This document shows, piece after piece, positions 34,916 to 47,934 of a DNA stretch of 64,000 nt; within the stretch, counting starts at the first letter, position 1; each line of letters opens with the position of its first letter. Under the pieces are notes generated by a model, which was not told the DNA's origin, searched no databases, and was given only the letters and a program-made list of their open reading frames with translations. The translations under genes and the position numbers were made by a program. The DNA comes from Urechis unicinctus (Eukaryota > Annelida > Polychaeta > Xenopneusta > Urechidae): NCBI GenBank assembly GCA_034190875.2, contig CM067345.1:25767353-25831352 (forward strand), read 5' to 3'.

Positions 34916-35548
34916 GAATCAAGAATCCACACGCTCTGACACAGCGTGCGGCTATTAGTTTCCGGTTAAAGCCCCGCACCGAAAACTGTGAGACAGCAGG
35001 TACCAGTCAACTGAATAAAATCCATAAATATATTTCTTTTAAATATGTTTTAAAGATTGGAAAAAGCGTACTGAACACAAAATTTCAGAATTTTTTTTGG
35101 TCACAAGGGATGACTCTTTTGTATTATTAAAGAAGATGAGACAAATTATGGTTCTTATTTGATTGGCTCCCCACCAAGGCGCATGGTGACGGTCCGTTCT
35201 AGTCAAGTAGCTCATATGAACGTTCAATCTGTTTGTGACAGCACCTGTGTCATTATATGCGGCACGTGTTTCCTTTTCCCTTATTACAAGCATTTCATCA
35301 TTGAACGGTTGTTATAATTCTGCGGCTGATGGTGGTCACTTAAACCATACATAAACAAAGGTCGGCCATTTGGTTCAATGAGGGCGTGCATAAGAATTTA
35401 TCCTAAGACCGATAGGATCCATTCACTATTACACATCAATTAACAAAAGAACGTCGCGGAAATGACACAGATAATTCATGATCTGAGGATATTCGGTAGA
35501 TGGCATAACTCAGTCAAGCTGAGGTTTTCCCTTTTCCATAAAAGTAAA
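34916..35548. other. CCT2 upstream intergenic sequence
   Basis: No TATA box, gene or repeat recognised apart from the heat-shock-like site. A short CG-containing patch at 34930-34985 may mark the promoter. Confidence 0.4.
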
Positions 35549-36213
35549 GATAGATAGATAGGCTTTATTTCAGACGCATCTTAAATGGTTGTATAAGAGG
35601 TCCATAGACAACATACTAAATATATATACAAAAAGAACATATAACACACAAGTAAAACAGATTAACATGTTAAACATACAGCGTATAAAGGCATTTATAC
35701 CAGTATCTCCACAAGTCAGAAGAAAATCTAGTGCAGCTTCGGTAGGATTTACTAGGTTTTGTACAATATGGTTTTCACTATATTCCAGCCTGCACATGAA
35801 TTTATACATTAAATTTCTGAGTACAGCCATGTTGACAAACATTTCACTTGCACTGGCAAATCTAGGTACACCAGTGAGCATTCTCATAACATCATTATAA
35901 GCTACCCTCAGTTTTCTCATGCTGCTTTCCTTGAATTTAAACCACAAATGTGCTGTGTACATTGGTGTGCAGTAAGCTCGAAATAGGGCAACTTTCGCAC
36001 GGATATTACACATATTAAATTTATGTATCAACATATGTTACCCTGGGCATATAGCATTCGACATTGCCGATGAATGTCTTTATCATCAGCTAAGTCTTCA
36101 TTTATGATGTGGCCAAGATATTTTAGCTCAGTGACAATTGACAGCTCCTTACCAGATAAATGAAACTTGGGAAAAGGCAATATCATATCCTGTTTACATC
36201 TAAATAGCATTAA
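35549..36213 (-). pseudogene. 5'-truncated LINE, reverse transcriptase C-terminal end
   Basis: Minus-strand frames encode SGKELSIVTELKYLGHIINE, then DKDIHRQCRMLYAQGN, then in another frame MLIHKFNMCNIRAKVALFRA, YCTPMYTAHLW and MRKLRVAYNDVMRMLTGVP. This is the post-palm region of a non-LTR retrotransposon reverse transcriptase. A 2-bp insertion near 36033 shifts the frame between the blocks. The 3' end has an AATAAA signal and a short (TATC)n tail (plus strand TAGATAGATAG at 35550), as expected of target-primed insertion. The 5' side is lost, so it is a dead copy. Clade not determined. Confidence 0.85.
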
Positions 36214-36858
36214 TTGGCATATCAGTATCTATAACAAGTGAGCTAACAATACACTTTCAAATAAATACATTGAAAAAAATATTATATTATAGTCACATGC
36301 AAATAGCTTTGTAGCAATATAGTTCACCCGGGCTGGTGATGGAAAAGTGGTTTCCGCTTCAGGACCTACTGGAATGTGTCACTATTGCAATGAAGTTGCT
36401 TTCAGTATATATTGGTTTAAATTATTACGGAATGATAAGAATCGAATAGACAGATAGAATAAATCAGCCAACTTTCCCGAAATCTTTGGAAGGCAAGTGC
36501 GTCGGTGGGCACGGCATCAGTGGAATACCAGAATTTCACATTGACGGAAGGCGTACACGATTTACATTTTACCTTCTTAACTGAGTAAGAACAGATGCCT
36601 CTGTAATGTGATATAACATGATGTAGCACTTATCAAACTACCCGAATATACCAACCCAACTTTGAGTAACTATCAATTTTGTTAAAAGAAACATAACACA
36701 AGTAAATTTGCATCAACTTCAGGCTAATATTGAATATAGTTTCTTTGGGTACGCATGCTAGTGTTGTCTGCAGTTGAATATCATGGACAAAGATACCTTG
36801 AACATAAAATATCTGGTACCCCTTGGATAACGCTGTCTTTGGCTCACTGACACTATGC

Positions 36859-37250
<392 letters not shown>

Positions 37251-37575
37251 TGTCTGCGTTCGATGCAACGTCAAGGGTCTTCTTCATCGTATGAACGCAA
37301 ATCGTGATAGCAGACGATTTTCTCGTCATAACGGCAGAAGCCCGGGGTTTTCAACTTATACAGTTTGTAGTGCGAAACTTTCGAAGTCCGTCTTTGGTGA
37401 GATAGCACAAGCTACTCGGGTAAGAGACATATCAAGACATCATCAGGTGTGATTCTGAAACATGTTTACTGGTTGCGCTGAACTGTCAGATTGTAGATGC
37501 CAGTATCATTTACAAGCGATAATGGAGTATTTTTCTCATCCAGACCAGAGTAGCTCCACATTACCTTATATACTA

Positions 37576-37894
37576 TAGTACTAACAAGGTGTAACGTTAC
37601 TGATGACGATCCAAACTGACTACTTAACATTTTCTCTGTAGCTTTCTAGTCATGTTTGGGAGGGAATGTCTCAGGAAACATGAATAGGATAATATCAAAT
37701 TAACATGGATATTTAATTAGAGAATGACTGAGTCTTTAACATTCATCAGTTATACTTAGAAACTCTTTTAAAGACAAAATACAAGGCATAAAAGTACATA
37801 TCCCCTTGTTGTTGGAGCCAGTCTGGCTATCTTCACACCTTTTTGCAGTTGGGATGTGGGGTTGGATGGGTTTATGAGGACATCACTTTTTAGC
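37576..37894 (+). mobile_element. MITE-like repeat, copy A
   Basis: Same order of blocks as copy C: GGTGTAACGTTACTGATGAC, GATCCAAACTGACTACTTAA, TTCTAGTCATGTTTGGGAGG, ACAAGGCATAAAAGTACAT and GGAGCCAGTCTGGCTATCTT. The terminal repeats are eroded. No ORF. Confidence 0.75.
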
Positions 37895-37999
37895 ACTAAG
37901 TTGGTATTTGGGCTAATCCAGAGTGTTTTTTTTTATAAAATAACCATAGCTATAAAGTACATTAGCTATAAGCACTAAGGTTTTAGGTCATCACCATCC

Positions 38000-40900
38000 T
38001 CAAACTTGCACCACTTATTTTGTATGGAGTTAGTATAGACTTGAACCCTTTTCAAACATTGAGAAAAAAGGTATATGAAATACAACAATATATTGTTGCA
38101 GTCACTTACCATTTAAGTAGAGCCAACCATAAACATATATTACTTATCTACAAGAGGATATTATGTTGTGTGGCTATCAAAATTGTTTTTTCCTCATTGA
38201 AATAAATACACAACCCTGCTTCAATGTGTCATATGTGCATAATGTTACACCAATCGTTTTTCTGGGGTAAAATATGACCTGAACAAAATCCATCTGACTC
38301 AATCTGAGCTCATCCAAAATGTTCTGCATTGCATGTTACCTTTACTATGCACTAAACAAATTGTCTGGCTTCAATACTGGAAAGGTGTCAATTATATGGA
38401 TAAATCACAGGATGTGGGTTGTGGGTTTTACTTCTAAATATTGAGCCCTATCTTCTGACAATGAGTCATCCAGGGCCTGGATAAGTATGGAGTTAGGTAT
38501 GTTGTTACAAAAATTGGATAATTTCCACTCTGAGCTTTGTTAGATTGCTACAAATCATCTCTCCACCACCCCAATATATTTGTATTCATTTAAATTTAAA
38601 ATCTATTGACTTATTTGTATATTATGCTCAGCTTTGTTCATTTCAAATGTACTCATTTTACCAACAGAATGTGATAATTTTTATATTTTTTCATTCGTCA
38701 CAGATGCAAAGGTGAATGCAATTGCATAGATGTGAAAAGGAAGTAATTAAGAAGCATAAAATCATGTTATTAATGTATTAGTACAATTTGAACAACAACA
38801 ATACAACTAGAAGCAGTTATATAATCCTGTAGTGATCAGTGTGATCACCCCAACCGCCTGTACAGTTTTATTGTGGAGTCTCTCCAATGAGTTTATTGCT
38901 AGGCCTAGTTATAAACTTTTTGGTCGCTCTACTTCGTACAGTTGTGCATTATGACAACTCAAACCTTGCAATGCAATGCAATGCAGACTCACTACAGGAC
39001 AGAGATCATAAGCAACTGAATCCTTGCTTTAAGGACCAGGTACATATGTTCTTATCTACCTAGAATTCAAGTAGCTGTGTTTCGACAGTTGAAGTGAGGG
39101 AAATATTCATCTTGCTGTCGACATGCCACGCAAGAACCATTTATTTACGGGGATCAGTTGAACCATCCATTAATGTTTTGGTCCGTATTTTGTCATTGCT
39201 GCAGGCGGTTATGAAGCTATTCTTAACCACCCCCTCCCCCCAAAAGAGCCATTTCCTTTCAGGTATTTGTCATAAATGTTGTTGACAGCGTGACCCGTTT
39301 GGATGACGCGTCGGAGTGGGAGTGACCTCATCGACCCTTTCGTAGGGCCTAGCCGCTTAGCCAGTGTTTATGTGATTCCCTGACAAGTACTGTTGCTATA
39401 GATCTATCTGTGTACTATTGAGCTAAGTACTTCAGTCGTCTTCCGCTGATCAAGACCGCGAAACACGCAGACATCCTTATCAATATTGCGGGGATAACTC
39501 TACCCTAAGTCACAATCTAGTTTATTTCCCTACACGGCGCGGGCTTATACCAACCCCACTACAGTGTTTAGAGGTCAAGGGTCACCCATTGCAAGTTCCC
39601 TTTAAAGGTAGTGTGTGGGTTCGAGACGGCGAAGCATATCGCATGGTTATAACGAGTATTTAAGTGTGGGTAGTTTTGAGGAAACGTATCCGGAAAACAG
39701 GATTATAAGTTTTCATAGGCAAAGAAACGCTGTTTACTGCGTCCGATATCTCATGTCCGCTCTGAAGATCATATGGGACACCAGATCGGCATCAGAGGCG
39801 AGTAATTTGCATAATGTTTTCAGCGCTCAGGACATCAGAAGATTAAGTGAAACAGACAAGTCTGGATTAGTCTGTTGATTTCGTATATGGTGTTGGAAGC
39901 CTACCAGTGCGTGTCCCAGCGACACACGGATATTTGTTTTCATTTACGCCCAAACACGTGCCTAGCCTGAACCACGGTCCCCGCACAGGTTTGTGGTTCA
40001 AGCTAACTCTAGATCAGTAACCTCATTAGAATCGATGCTTCAGTTACCGCATTCAGTGTTTATAAGTGACAGCACTCCGTCGGGATTGATAACCTCTGTG
40101 CCTAGTTCACTATGTTGCACCTTCTAGTCCCAATCGTATTTTATTGTATAGCGACGTTCATTGAAATACGAAAAAGTAATTTCCTCCTTTTTGGACCCGA
40201 CCACACACCTTACAACGGCGCGAGAACCCTACATAACCTGCTAGGGTTGTTTACATTAAAGCAGTTCACCCCGCCCCCGTCGGTGAGCCTTATTCACGGC
40301 CGTGTTTCCGATAAGACTTACGCAACATAAGGCAGAGAACCCTAGGCTTATGACGCCCGAGATCTCAATATCTCGGGCCATATATCTTGACTTTGATCAT
40401 AGCCCAAATCTAGCAATAAAATCCGGCCTATATTAAGAACTAGAGGAATAGAACAAAAATAACCTTGTAATTGGTCATATGTAGTCTATGTCCCCATTAC
40501 CTTGAGTCCCCGCACCCTCTCTGGCTCAACCCTTTCTGAGGCGGCGGAGAGAAGCGAACTAGCTAAAACGAACCCTTAGAGTCGCGGGATGTAGACTTGG
40601 TCATATGCTTCAAGATGAAAAATTAAAAAAAACCATGAAAGCATGTTCTCGTACACTCTCCCTTGATTGTGTAGGGTGTTGATTGCATTGCAGCCTCATC
40701 GCTTAAGTATCATACGCAGCTATATTACAACATTTACATGAAGTGGTTTGGCTTATCTATGAGCAAATACACGAGACCATTTGAGGAGACCGCCGATGGG
40801 TAGAGTTTGTGTAGCGGAAGGGGTGACAATGTGTAAGCTGACACCCTGACCACGCCCCTATTGTTTCATTAATACAGAACCCAATTATTCTCTCCCCATT

Positions 40901-41182
40901 TTAATGTGCTTTGTCTTGGTTGCATTTGAAAGGCGTGTTCTTTGTTTTCATTTCTAGTATCAGGCACTACTCGCACTATTCGCTGGTCTTCACAGTTGTA
41001 ATCGAATCCTGGTAGTTTGCTGTGAATTGATGACCGTAAGACAATCAATCATTGACAGAGATCTTGGAGCCACGGTGTTTTGAACCTGGAGCAGGATATA
41101 TGATATTCAGTGATGTGATGCCAACCGTTTGCCCAAGAATATTCCCTCATCTTTATGTGTGATCACTTTCTACGCCAACGCC
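38000..41182. other. No recognisable gene; locally CpG-richer near 39.3-40.4 kb
   Basis: AT-rich to about 39.2 kb, then more CpG dinucleotides to about 40.4 kb. Open frames (for example 39615-39878) match no family I know. A candidate short first exon lies at the right end (41183). Confidence 0.4.
40355..40378. repeat. Perfect 9-bp hairpin
   Basis: GCCCGAGAT and ATCTCGGGC are exactly complementary around the 6-base loop CTCAAT. No poly-T tract follows, and it does not match the histone 3' stem-loop consensus. Confidence 0.75.
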
Positions 41183-41198
41183 ATGAAGTCCGACGAAG
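41183..41198 (+). CDS. Possible very short first coding exon
   Basis: ACGCC-ATG opens MKSDE plus one base and is followed directly by a strong donor, AAG|GTGAGT. The start context is good and the exon ends in phase 1. No downstream acceptor partner was identified within the window. Such short leaders are common for long-intron genes but also arise by chance. Confidence 0.2.
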
Positions 41199-41908
41199 GT
41201 GAGTTATAGTATCAACGCCGTGATTAACAATAATTAGCAGTCTGTCTGTTTGTCTTATTGGCACGTAACGCTTTCTGAATCACCGGACGTCCAGCTGAAA
41301 TGATGCTGGGTTCAATGACAATGACCTTCATTTGCAATCACGAGAAGATATAATCAAATTATTTACATGATTTTGATTGAGACAATTTCATAGTGCAGAA
41401 TACAATACAATGGGAGTACGATAGGAGTGCATATAATTCCACCGCAAAACTACGAATATCTTAATGCAAGCTACACATTTAAGCATATCAAGGACCATAT
41501 AGTAAGGTCTATATAGGACCACCAACCGAGACACCTGCATCTGAGGGTTGTTGGCCATTTAATGCCAGTTTCCTTATTCCCAGTGATTCCCTTATATATT
41601 TGCCAACGTATTAGTTTTCATTGCTTATTACCCATATATATTTGGCGTAGGGTGACAGGCAGGTTGCTTTTGGCAATGTCATTAAATAGTGAGACTTTTA
41701 TTTTAATATTTAAGGCATGTTATCATGAAACGCACTTCATTGATTCGATATGAAAAGGATGCGAGCTCAGACGTGTGTCGTTTAGCGTGACCATATATGC
41801 AACCTGTGCAAACATGATACACTGCGCATATTAACTTGACTTGCCATTTCTTCTTTGGGATGACTATGGACAGTTTTGCACGGGGGACATAAATTGTGGC
41901 TTACTTCC

Positions 41909-41993
41909 TGTGTGCGTATGTGTGTGTGTATGTGTGTGTGTATATGTGTGTGGTGTATGGATGTGTGCACGATTGCTAGTGTATGTGTGTATA
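41909..41993. repeat. TG-rich microsatellite
   Basis: Interrupted TGTGTG/TATGTG repeats. Reading frames through it (VCVCVC or HTHTHT) are not genes. Confidence 0.9.
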
Positions 41994-42917
41994 GGTACAT
42001 TTGCGATGATAACGAGTCGTGGCTCAGTTCGATCGCCCTGGCGGATTGTCTTATACTTCTGTTGTCTACCTGTTGAAGAATAATACAAGATATATCGCCT
42101 GTGTATGATATATCGTACAGGTGATACTTCATGATCGTCGAGCTTGCGTCAAGTACCGGTATGATCACATGTTGAGTGGCTCACACTTTATCTGTGTAAT
42201 GTTTGCTTTGTGTTGCCTACTAACAGTGGCAGAGAGTTTTATTTCTAGTCTTCCCCACGTAGATGCATCCTTGGCCTGTTTTTGTTATAGACATATAGTG
42301 TTCTGTTGTTATAGTGTGATGACACATTCCGCTCACGTTAGACGAGTATATTTCCCTGCAACTAGACGTTGGGACCAGTGTTGGGTCGCTCATGCCATGG
42401 TGTGGCCAGACCTCATCTTGTTATTAACCCCACACCCACTTAAAATGGGTAGGCTAAACCATGACACGCCGGCTACAGGGTCAAATAGCGGGCTAGAATA
42501 TATATGCATATAAATAATAAAGCATTTAACCATTGCCAGTGTCACTGGTAATTGAATTTGTACTTGACGGTAGCGTTTTTTGTCAGGTCGCTGAACCACG
42601 CCCGAGATGGATAAGAGTTATGAATGATCAGAAGTGGTGCATATTTCATGGGGGTTATAAAGGCTTTCGACAGAATTGTGAACCCTGCTGGTTGTAGGGT
42701 CGTGAATGCTTCGCGAATATCCCAACTGGGGCGGGCAAACAAATATGTACGCTGAAACGAGTCAAATCTGCTGATCGATTCATAATAACTACACATTTGA
42801 TATATTTTTAACATTATATTTGAATACCGAGGATACATACAACAAGTCAGCGTCATAACCTGATGACCGGGCCGCGCGCGACCGAGGTCATTTCGGGTCA
42901 CTACCTAGGCGTAATTT

Positions 42918-43222
42918 GGCTACAAAGTGATAATCCCATCCGACGCCATGTTGCGCTCGCAAATGTTGCGAAAACAGCTAGACTGGCTTCAACAACAGCA
43001 TTGCTATACAAGATGAGAACTTTTGACGCCTTGCATTTCGTCATTAAATTGGTTTCTAGCTAGTGAGTCATCCATATGTTATAGCCCCAGTGATTCTCTA
43101 AGTATCCATGTAAGTGGTCAGCGAGATATTGCCTCCCAGACATGACTAGAATGCTATATAGAAAAGGTCTTGAGGAGTCATTTTGGCCGTTATCAGCGAT
43201 ATGATGTCACACTATGTGACCC
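42918..43222 (-). mobile_element. MITE-like repeat, copy B (inverted)
   Basis: The plus strand starts GGCTACAAAGTGATAATCCC and ends CACTATGTGACCC. Its reverse complement aligns with copies A and C, for example AGCATTCTAGTCATGTCTGG and AAATGCAAGGCGTCAAAAGT. Terminal inverted repeats GGCTACAAAGTG / CACTATGTGACC are recognisable. No ORF. Confidence 0.82.
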
Positions 43223-43546
43223 TATTGGACCCAAAGATTGACGTACATGTCTAATGAATATTCGGACGCATCCGATTTAGAACTTCAGTTGTCGCAGACT
43301 CTGGGGCGAGCAGCGGAACTTCCGCTGTCAGGGACATGGACTATCGGCTAATGTTCAGTGAATGATATCGATCCGAACCGCATCAGTATGGGAAATCATC
43401 GTAATGTCTCTTCATCCTAAACCATAAGTGTCAAAGAGATAATAACGCCACCCCATCATATAATGGTGTCATATATTTAGGTATGTACTGTTGCGAAAAT
43501 AGACAGCATTCTGTTTGCTATTTGTTGTCGTAGCCTTTTAGTCATT

Positions 43547-43761
43547 GATATGTCTATAAGTATAAGGAATGATTAAGGATAGAATTAAGGCCATGCACAA
43601 TGTTTTCTTGGGTTGGTCACTCGTGAAGTAAGGAATTCGTACTCTGTCGACCCATGGATGTAACGCATACGTGATATGTCTATAAGGAATAATTAAGGAT
43701 AGGATTAAGGCCATGCACAATGTTTTCTTGTGCTGGTCAGGAAGGAATTCGTACTCTGTCA
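43547..43761 (+). repeat. Two-copy direct repeat, 126-bp offset
   Basis: GATATGTCTATAAG, ATTAAGGCCATGCACAATGT and AGGAATTCGTACTCTGTC occur in both copies (starts 43547 and 43673). The second copy lacks about 20 bp in its middle. Confidence 0.88.
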
Positions 43762-43769
43762 ACAAACGC

Positions 43770-45574
43770 CACAGATAGTCTGTGATGTTTACCGCGAATA
43801 AAATTTTAAAAAAAAGCATTATGGATTAGCAGGATAAAATGCATTTACTTTATATATCGTGCACACGCACCGAGAAATATGACATTTCGCATATATACAG
43901 TATTATTTATAATTCGCATATTCAACGAATCATTTTAGTTTTCGCCTGTCTTCCGCATTATTTGGTATTATGCAAATGCACTGTGTTACATGTAATTTCG
44001 CAAAGCGCCGTATTACGCAATATTTCACATAAGCGCCACATTACACGCACCACATGATATTTCTCATGTTCACTTGGTTGTGTGATATTTCACACACGTG
44101 CCACATCATTCGACATTTCGTCTATATCTGTTGATACTGCATCATTTGATGAATGAATGTGCTACATAAATAGTGAGGCACATGTTGACCGCGTTATTAA
44201 GCGTGCTTTTGATCACAATCTTTAATTCGGGACATCATACGTTGCGATGAGTGGTCCTGATGCCCATCAGTCTTGTCGATAATAACGCTTTCGGCGTTCA
44301 ATGGTCAACTTTTCAAACAACTAGTGTTTTGCGTTTAATCACAAGTAAGTCAGCATGGGCCGGCCATCCATTTCGTACCTTCTTGTTATATGTAGATCCG
44401 GCGCTCGGAAGCAGATCGGTGCTCGGAAGCTCGTAATTGGGAACCGAGCGCCTGTGCTTTTTATGAATCCAACTACATCCATTCTTCCTGATTGCATATG
44501 TTTCATATTGGAGAATAACATGATTTCTATTTGTTCAAATACTCTCAGAAGAGAACAATGGAAAAACAAATTGACCAGCTGCGAACGCCAAATTCGTCTT
44601 ACATCGATGTCAGTGAGACCAGAAATCATTTGTGGTGAAGTGCCTCAGCTCCCAACGCTACTTGTCTGTTTTCTGCGCTGGCGTCAGTCCCACCCCATTC
44701 ACCCATCCCCCCTTTCCACACTCACCACTCCTGTACTGACAAGTAATCAATTCCTCGTCATGTCGATCCATTATCGGCCATATATTGTTTTGGCTTGCTA
44801 TGCCTTTCAAGCTGCCCTCTCACAGCCACCATAGTTGACTCTTTTCTGTTGTTGGTGATAAATATTGCACGTAATAGAGTTGTTTTTTGGGAAGCACACA
44901 AGCGTGTATGATAGGTGACGTGGCATTATCAGTCATGTTTCCATTGTTACAGCGCGTCACCGGAAGTTGCTGCTATATATTTGATGGGTGGGAATTATAC
45001 GCGTATCCTGCTATATTTAAACTTAGTCGGTTGCCCTGGTTGTGTAAACTTGGTGTTATAAATATGTAAATAAGGTGCTGAAGTGCCCCAGTTTCGTGCA
45101 CTCAGCGGCCACCAGTGTGGTACGTACCATGGGTTGAACTAGAGCTTGTTTTGGAAAAGCCCATTCGTGAGCATTTCGTTTTGTGAACATAACTGTGTAA
45201 CGTTATCAACGGTTGCTAAAGTAGCCGAATGTGACTTATTGTGAGGGACTCGCACAGAATACAAAGACCTCCATTGAGACTGTATCAATATACTGGGTAT
45301 CGTATCTGTATAATTCCACGCAATTTTGATGGTGTGCTGTTACTTCGGGACATTGCTTAGCGATCCTTGTTGCTTCACATCATAACGCTATCTCTGTTGG
45401 TATCAGACCATCAGCATGTATAACCGCAAATAACTGTACATACCAAAAACTGGGAGATATAAAAATATTGCAAATATAGATGACAGCGTTAATTGCAGGG
45501 AAGCGCATACAACTACGAAGCGACAACGAGCTTGCCATGTTGAGTGGAGCTCCCAATTTCGTCACCAGTGGCGC
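43770..45574. other. No recognisable gene
   Basis: A 159-codon plus-strand frame ends at 44834 and is overlapped by an antisense frame. It shows no family motif, and its start and splice context are unconvincing. Confidence 0.4.
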
Positions 45575-46309
45575 TCACATGCACGGTTGACATGAGACAC
45601 TTGTATTTGAATAAATTACCCTGGCAATCATTTCGCCGCTTTGTACATGCCGGCATGCCATCTCTTGTTTATGGCATATGGCTATGCGCACCGTAGTAGA
45701 AGTTGTCTTGTGTGGTGAGGATAGAGTAAGGCGTTGCATATGTAAATGAATGTGCACTGTAAGTAGGCTGTCGAATAAGCACGCTATGGATCTGCTGGCC
45801 CTGGAGTCTTCTACATCTGAAATATTAAGCTGACGACACATTGCAAAGGGGTTGCGCTGTTTTTCATCTAACAAGTTGGTGAAGTATATACAACACAGGC
45901 ACGGCGAGTGATTGTATGTTGCATCATCTGAACGAATGTGGTTTTCTAATTGCCAGTATATAATCAACAGAGCCGCGGTATATTGTATCGACGCCTCGCG
46001 TATTGCTGCTACGCGGTTCGTCCACACACCATTGTGCTTGGATTTATTACAGCAGGGCTCGACAAACGACATTTTTCTAACATTAGGAATACAATATTGA
46101 TGGACTTGTGGCATTGTTGGTAGGTCGTGTTGCTTTCTGTCTGGATGAAGAGAGCCATCGGCTAAGTACAACGAAACTGCCACTAAAAGACACGAAACCA
46201 CGCCTGTCTCAGTCACTGCCAGTGTGATTGGTTGACATATGGATGGATTATGACGTGGTGATGAAGTTTGTGATACGGTAGTCATTTGGATTCTAGTGGA
46301 TAATTCCAT
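45575..46309 (-). CDS. Unidentified ORF, 244 codons
   Basis: The longest uninterrupted frame in the window outside the repeats. It runs from an ATG at 46309 (MELSTRIQMTTVSQ); the frame is open about 30 bases further upstream. A hydrophobic stretch TGVVSCLLVAVSLYLADG lies near residues 25-42 and could be a late signal peptide or membrane anchor. The rest is cysteine-bearing (FVEPCCNKSK, PCLCCIYF) with basic and His-rich C-terminal parts. I recognise no family. It could be a single-exon orphan gene, part of a larger exon, or an unusually long chance frame. Confidence 0.25.
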   Translation of the reverse strand: MELSTRIQMTTVSQTSSPRHNPSICQPITLAVTETGVVSCLLVAVSLYLADGSLHPDRKQHDLPTMPQVHQYCIPNVRKMSFVEPCCNKSKHNGVWTNRVAAIREASIQYTAALLIIYWQLENHIRSDDATYNHSPCLCCIYFTNLLDEKQRNPFAMCRQLNISDVEDSRASRSIACLFDSLLTVHIHLHMQRLTLSSPHKTTSTTVRIAICHKQEMACRHVQSGEMIARVIYSNTSVSCQPCM

Positions 46310-46670
46310 AAGTAAGTATTCTTGATACAATGGCGGCAAAACAGTTGTTCAACAATTGCCAGTTAATGATACTTACCGTCGTTCAGAACATCTGAAGTCA
46401 AATGGGGACGATGACTGGTGCGGCGATTAAAGTGCGTGATCAGCAGCGCTTGAAACTCCGGGATGCTTGGTGACCTAAAAGCATGCGTTTCCGCCTATGG
46501 TTTACATAACCTCCGAGGGAGTCAGATCAAATGATTTAGTACGGATATGGATTGATGATAGCTTTGGGGCGAGCTAAACAATATCTTGTTTAAATAGATG
46601 TTACCAGGGCACCCTGTTGCATTTCACTAGTCCGCGTACCGGTCGGGCGTAAGCAGTCTGTAAAGATATA

Positions 46671-47005
46671 GGGCTACAAAGTGTAACGTCACGTCGCTGA
46701 TAGCGGTCCAAACTGACTACTTGACACCTTTTCGCTGCAGCATTCTAGTCGTGTCTTGGAGGCAATATCTCGGTGACTACGAATGGGAGAAATATCAAAC
46801 TTACATGGTTATTTAGAGAATCACCAGCGCTATAACATATAGATGATATAATGTAAAGGATTAAATGCAAGGCGTCAAAAGTCATTATCTTTAATATTAA
46901 TGCTACTGGGACCCACTGTTTTTGGAGCCAGTCTGCTTATGTCGCACCTTTTAGCCTGGGCAACGTGGGGACGGATGGTATTATGACGACACCACTTAGT
47001 TGCCC
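46671..47005 (+). mobile_element. MITE-like repeat, copy C (best preserved)
   Basis: Left end GGGCTACAAAGTG and right end CACTTAGTTGCCC are inverted repeats with 11 of 13 bases complementary. The interior shares long blocks with copies A and B, including GCATTCTAGTCGTGTCTTGG, AAATGCAAGGCGTCAAAAGT and GGAGCCAGTCTGCTTATG. It has no coding potential. No clear target duplication: ATA precedes it and AATA follows. Confidence 0.85.
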
Positions 47006-47934
47006 AATAGTCAGGCTGGCTTTCAAAATGCCTGGCCAAGCATTGATGGATGATTCTTTCTTGGCGACCAATTACTTTCATCAGCCACTGATAATCTGTT
47101 GCACCCTGATGATATTTCTTAATGTGTCCAGTTCTTTTCTTATTAATTGGGCGTGATGTGGCCTACTTTTTTTCTTCCGTAAACTTCCAAAAGGCCCCAG
47201 GAAACCTGACAATCATGCGTATGGGCTTATTCTGCCAGAAAAGGCGCTGTTCTTGGTACGAAACGAGGGGTAAGTTACCAACGAAACGGTGCGCAACGCT
47301 CGACCGGAATGGCATCAGTTCTTGCTAAGCGATTGCTGAGAAAGTGCATCGACCCCGCATTACGAAAGCAGATAAATTCTCCGTTTGTTTATGTATCCTA
47401 GATGGGAAGAAATTCAGTTAAGTATGTCAATGCATGATTGCATTAATTGCAAATTAAATGGATTCACGTTGTGATAAATGGACTAACTAACGAACACATT
47501 GTTGAAGATAAGTCACGGCATTGTTGCCGATTTATAGAACAATTTTAACAGCGTTGGTTCATCTTAGTACGAGTCTCGCTTTGGACGCAGTCTGAAAAGG
47601 AGGCTGATTGTCATATGACGGTCATCATAATTGCTCTTCTATATTCGGTCATCATTGTGGATTCTTCAATAGCATTACGATGATGATCCCCTTCCCCTGT
47701 TCAATATCTGCGTCGTTAATAACCAATGACTGATGTCTTCTGTTCGTATATTGCGACGCGATAATGCGAATATAATGTATCAGGTCAGTTAGACATGGCG
47801 CCCATAATGTCACGAATCGTCAACAGAGGGCGCCGTTGTTCACTCAAAACCTAACGAAAGTCGAAATGAATGACAGCAAAGAGACGATGAAGCTGACGTT
47901 GTAGCATGTAAACAGATTCTATCGTGTTTATTTT

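Noticed and set aside
37259..39640. GTTCGA-type B-box motifs as tRNA genes
   Set aside because: No matching A-box, acceptor stem or cloverleaf could be built around them.
46030..46110. Insulin-like A-chain in the orphan ORF (FVEPCCNKS ... YWQLENHI)
   Set aside because: The words resemble an A-chain, but the spacing between the CC and the QLEN part is far too long and the other cysteines are not placed correctly.
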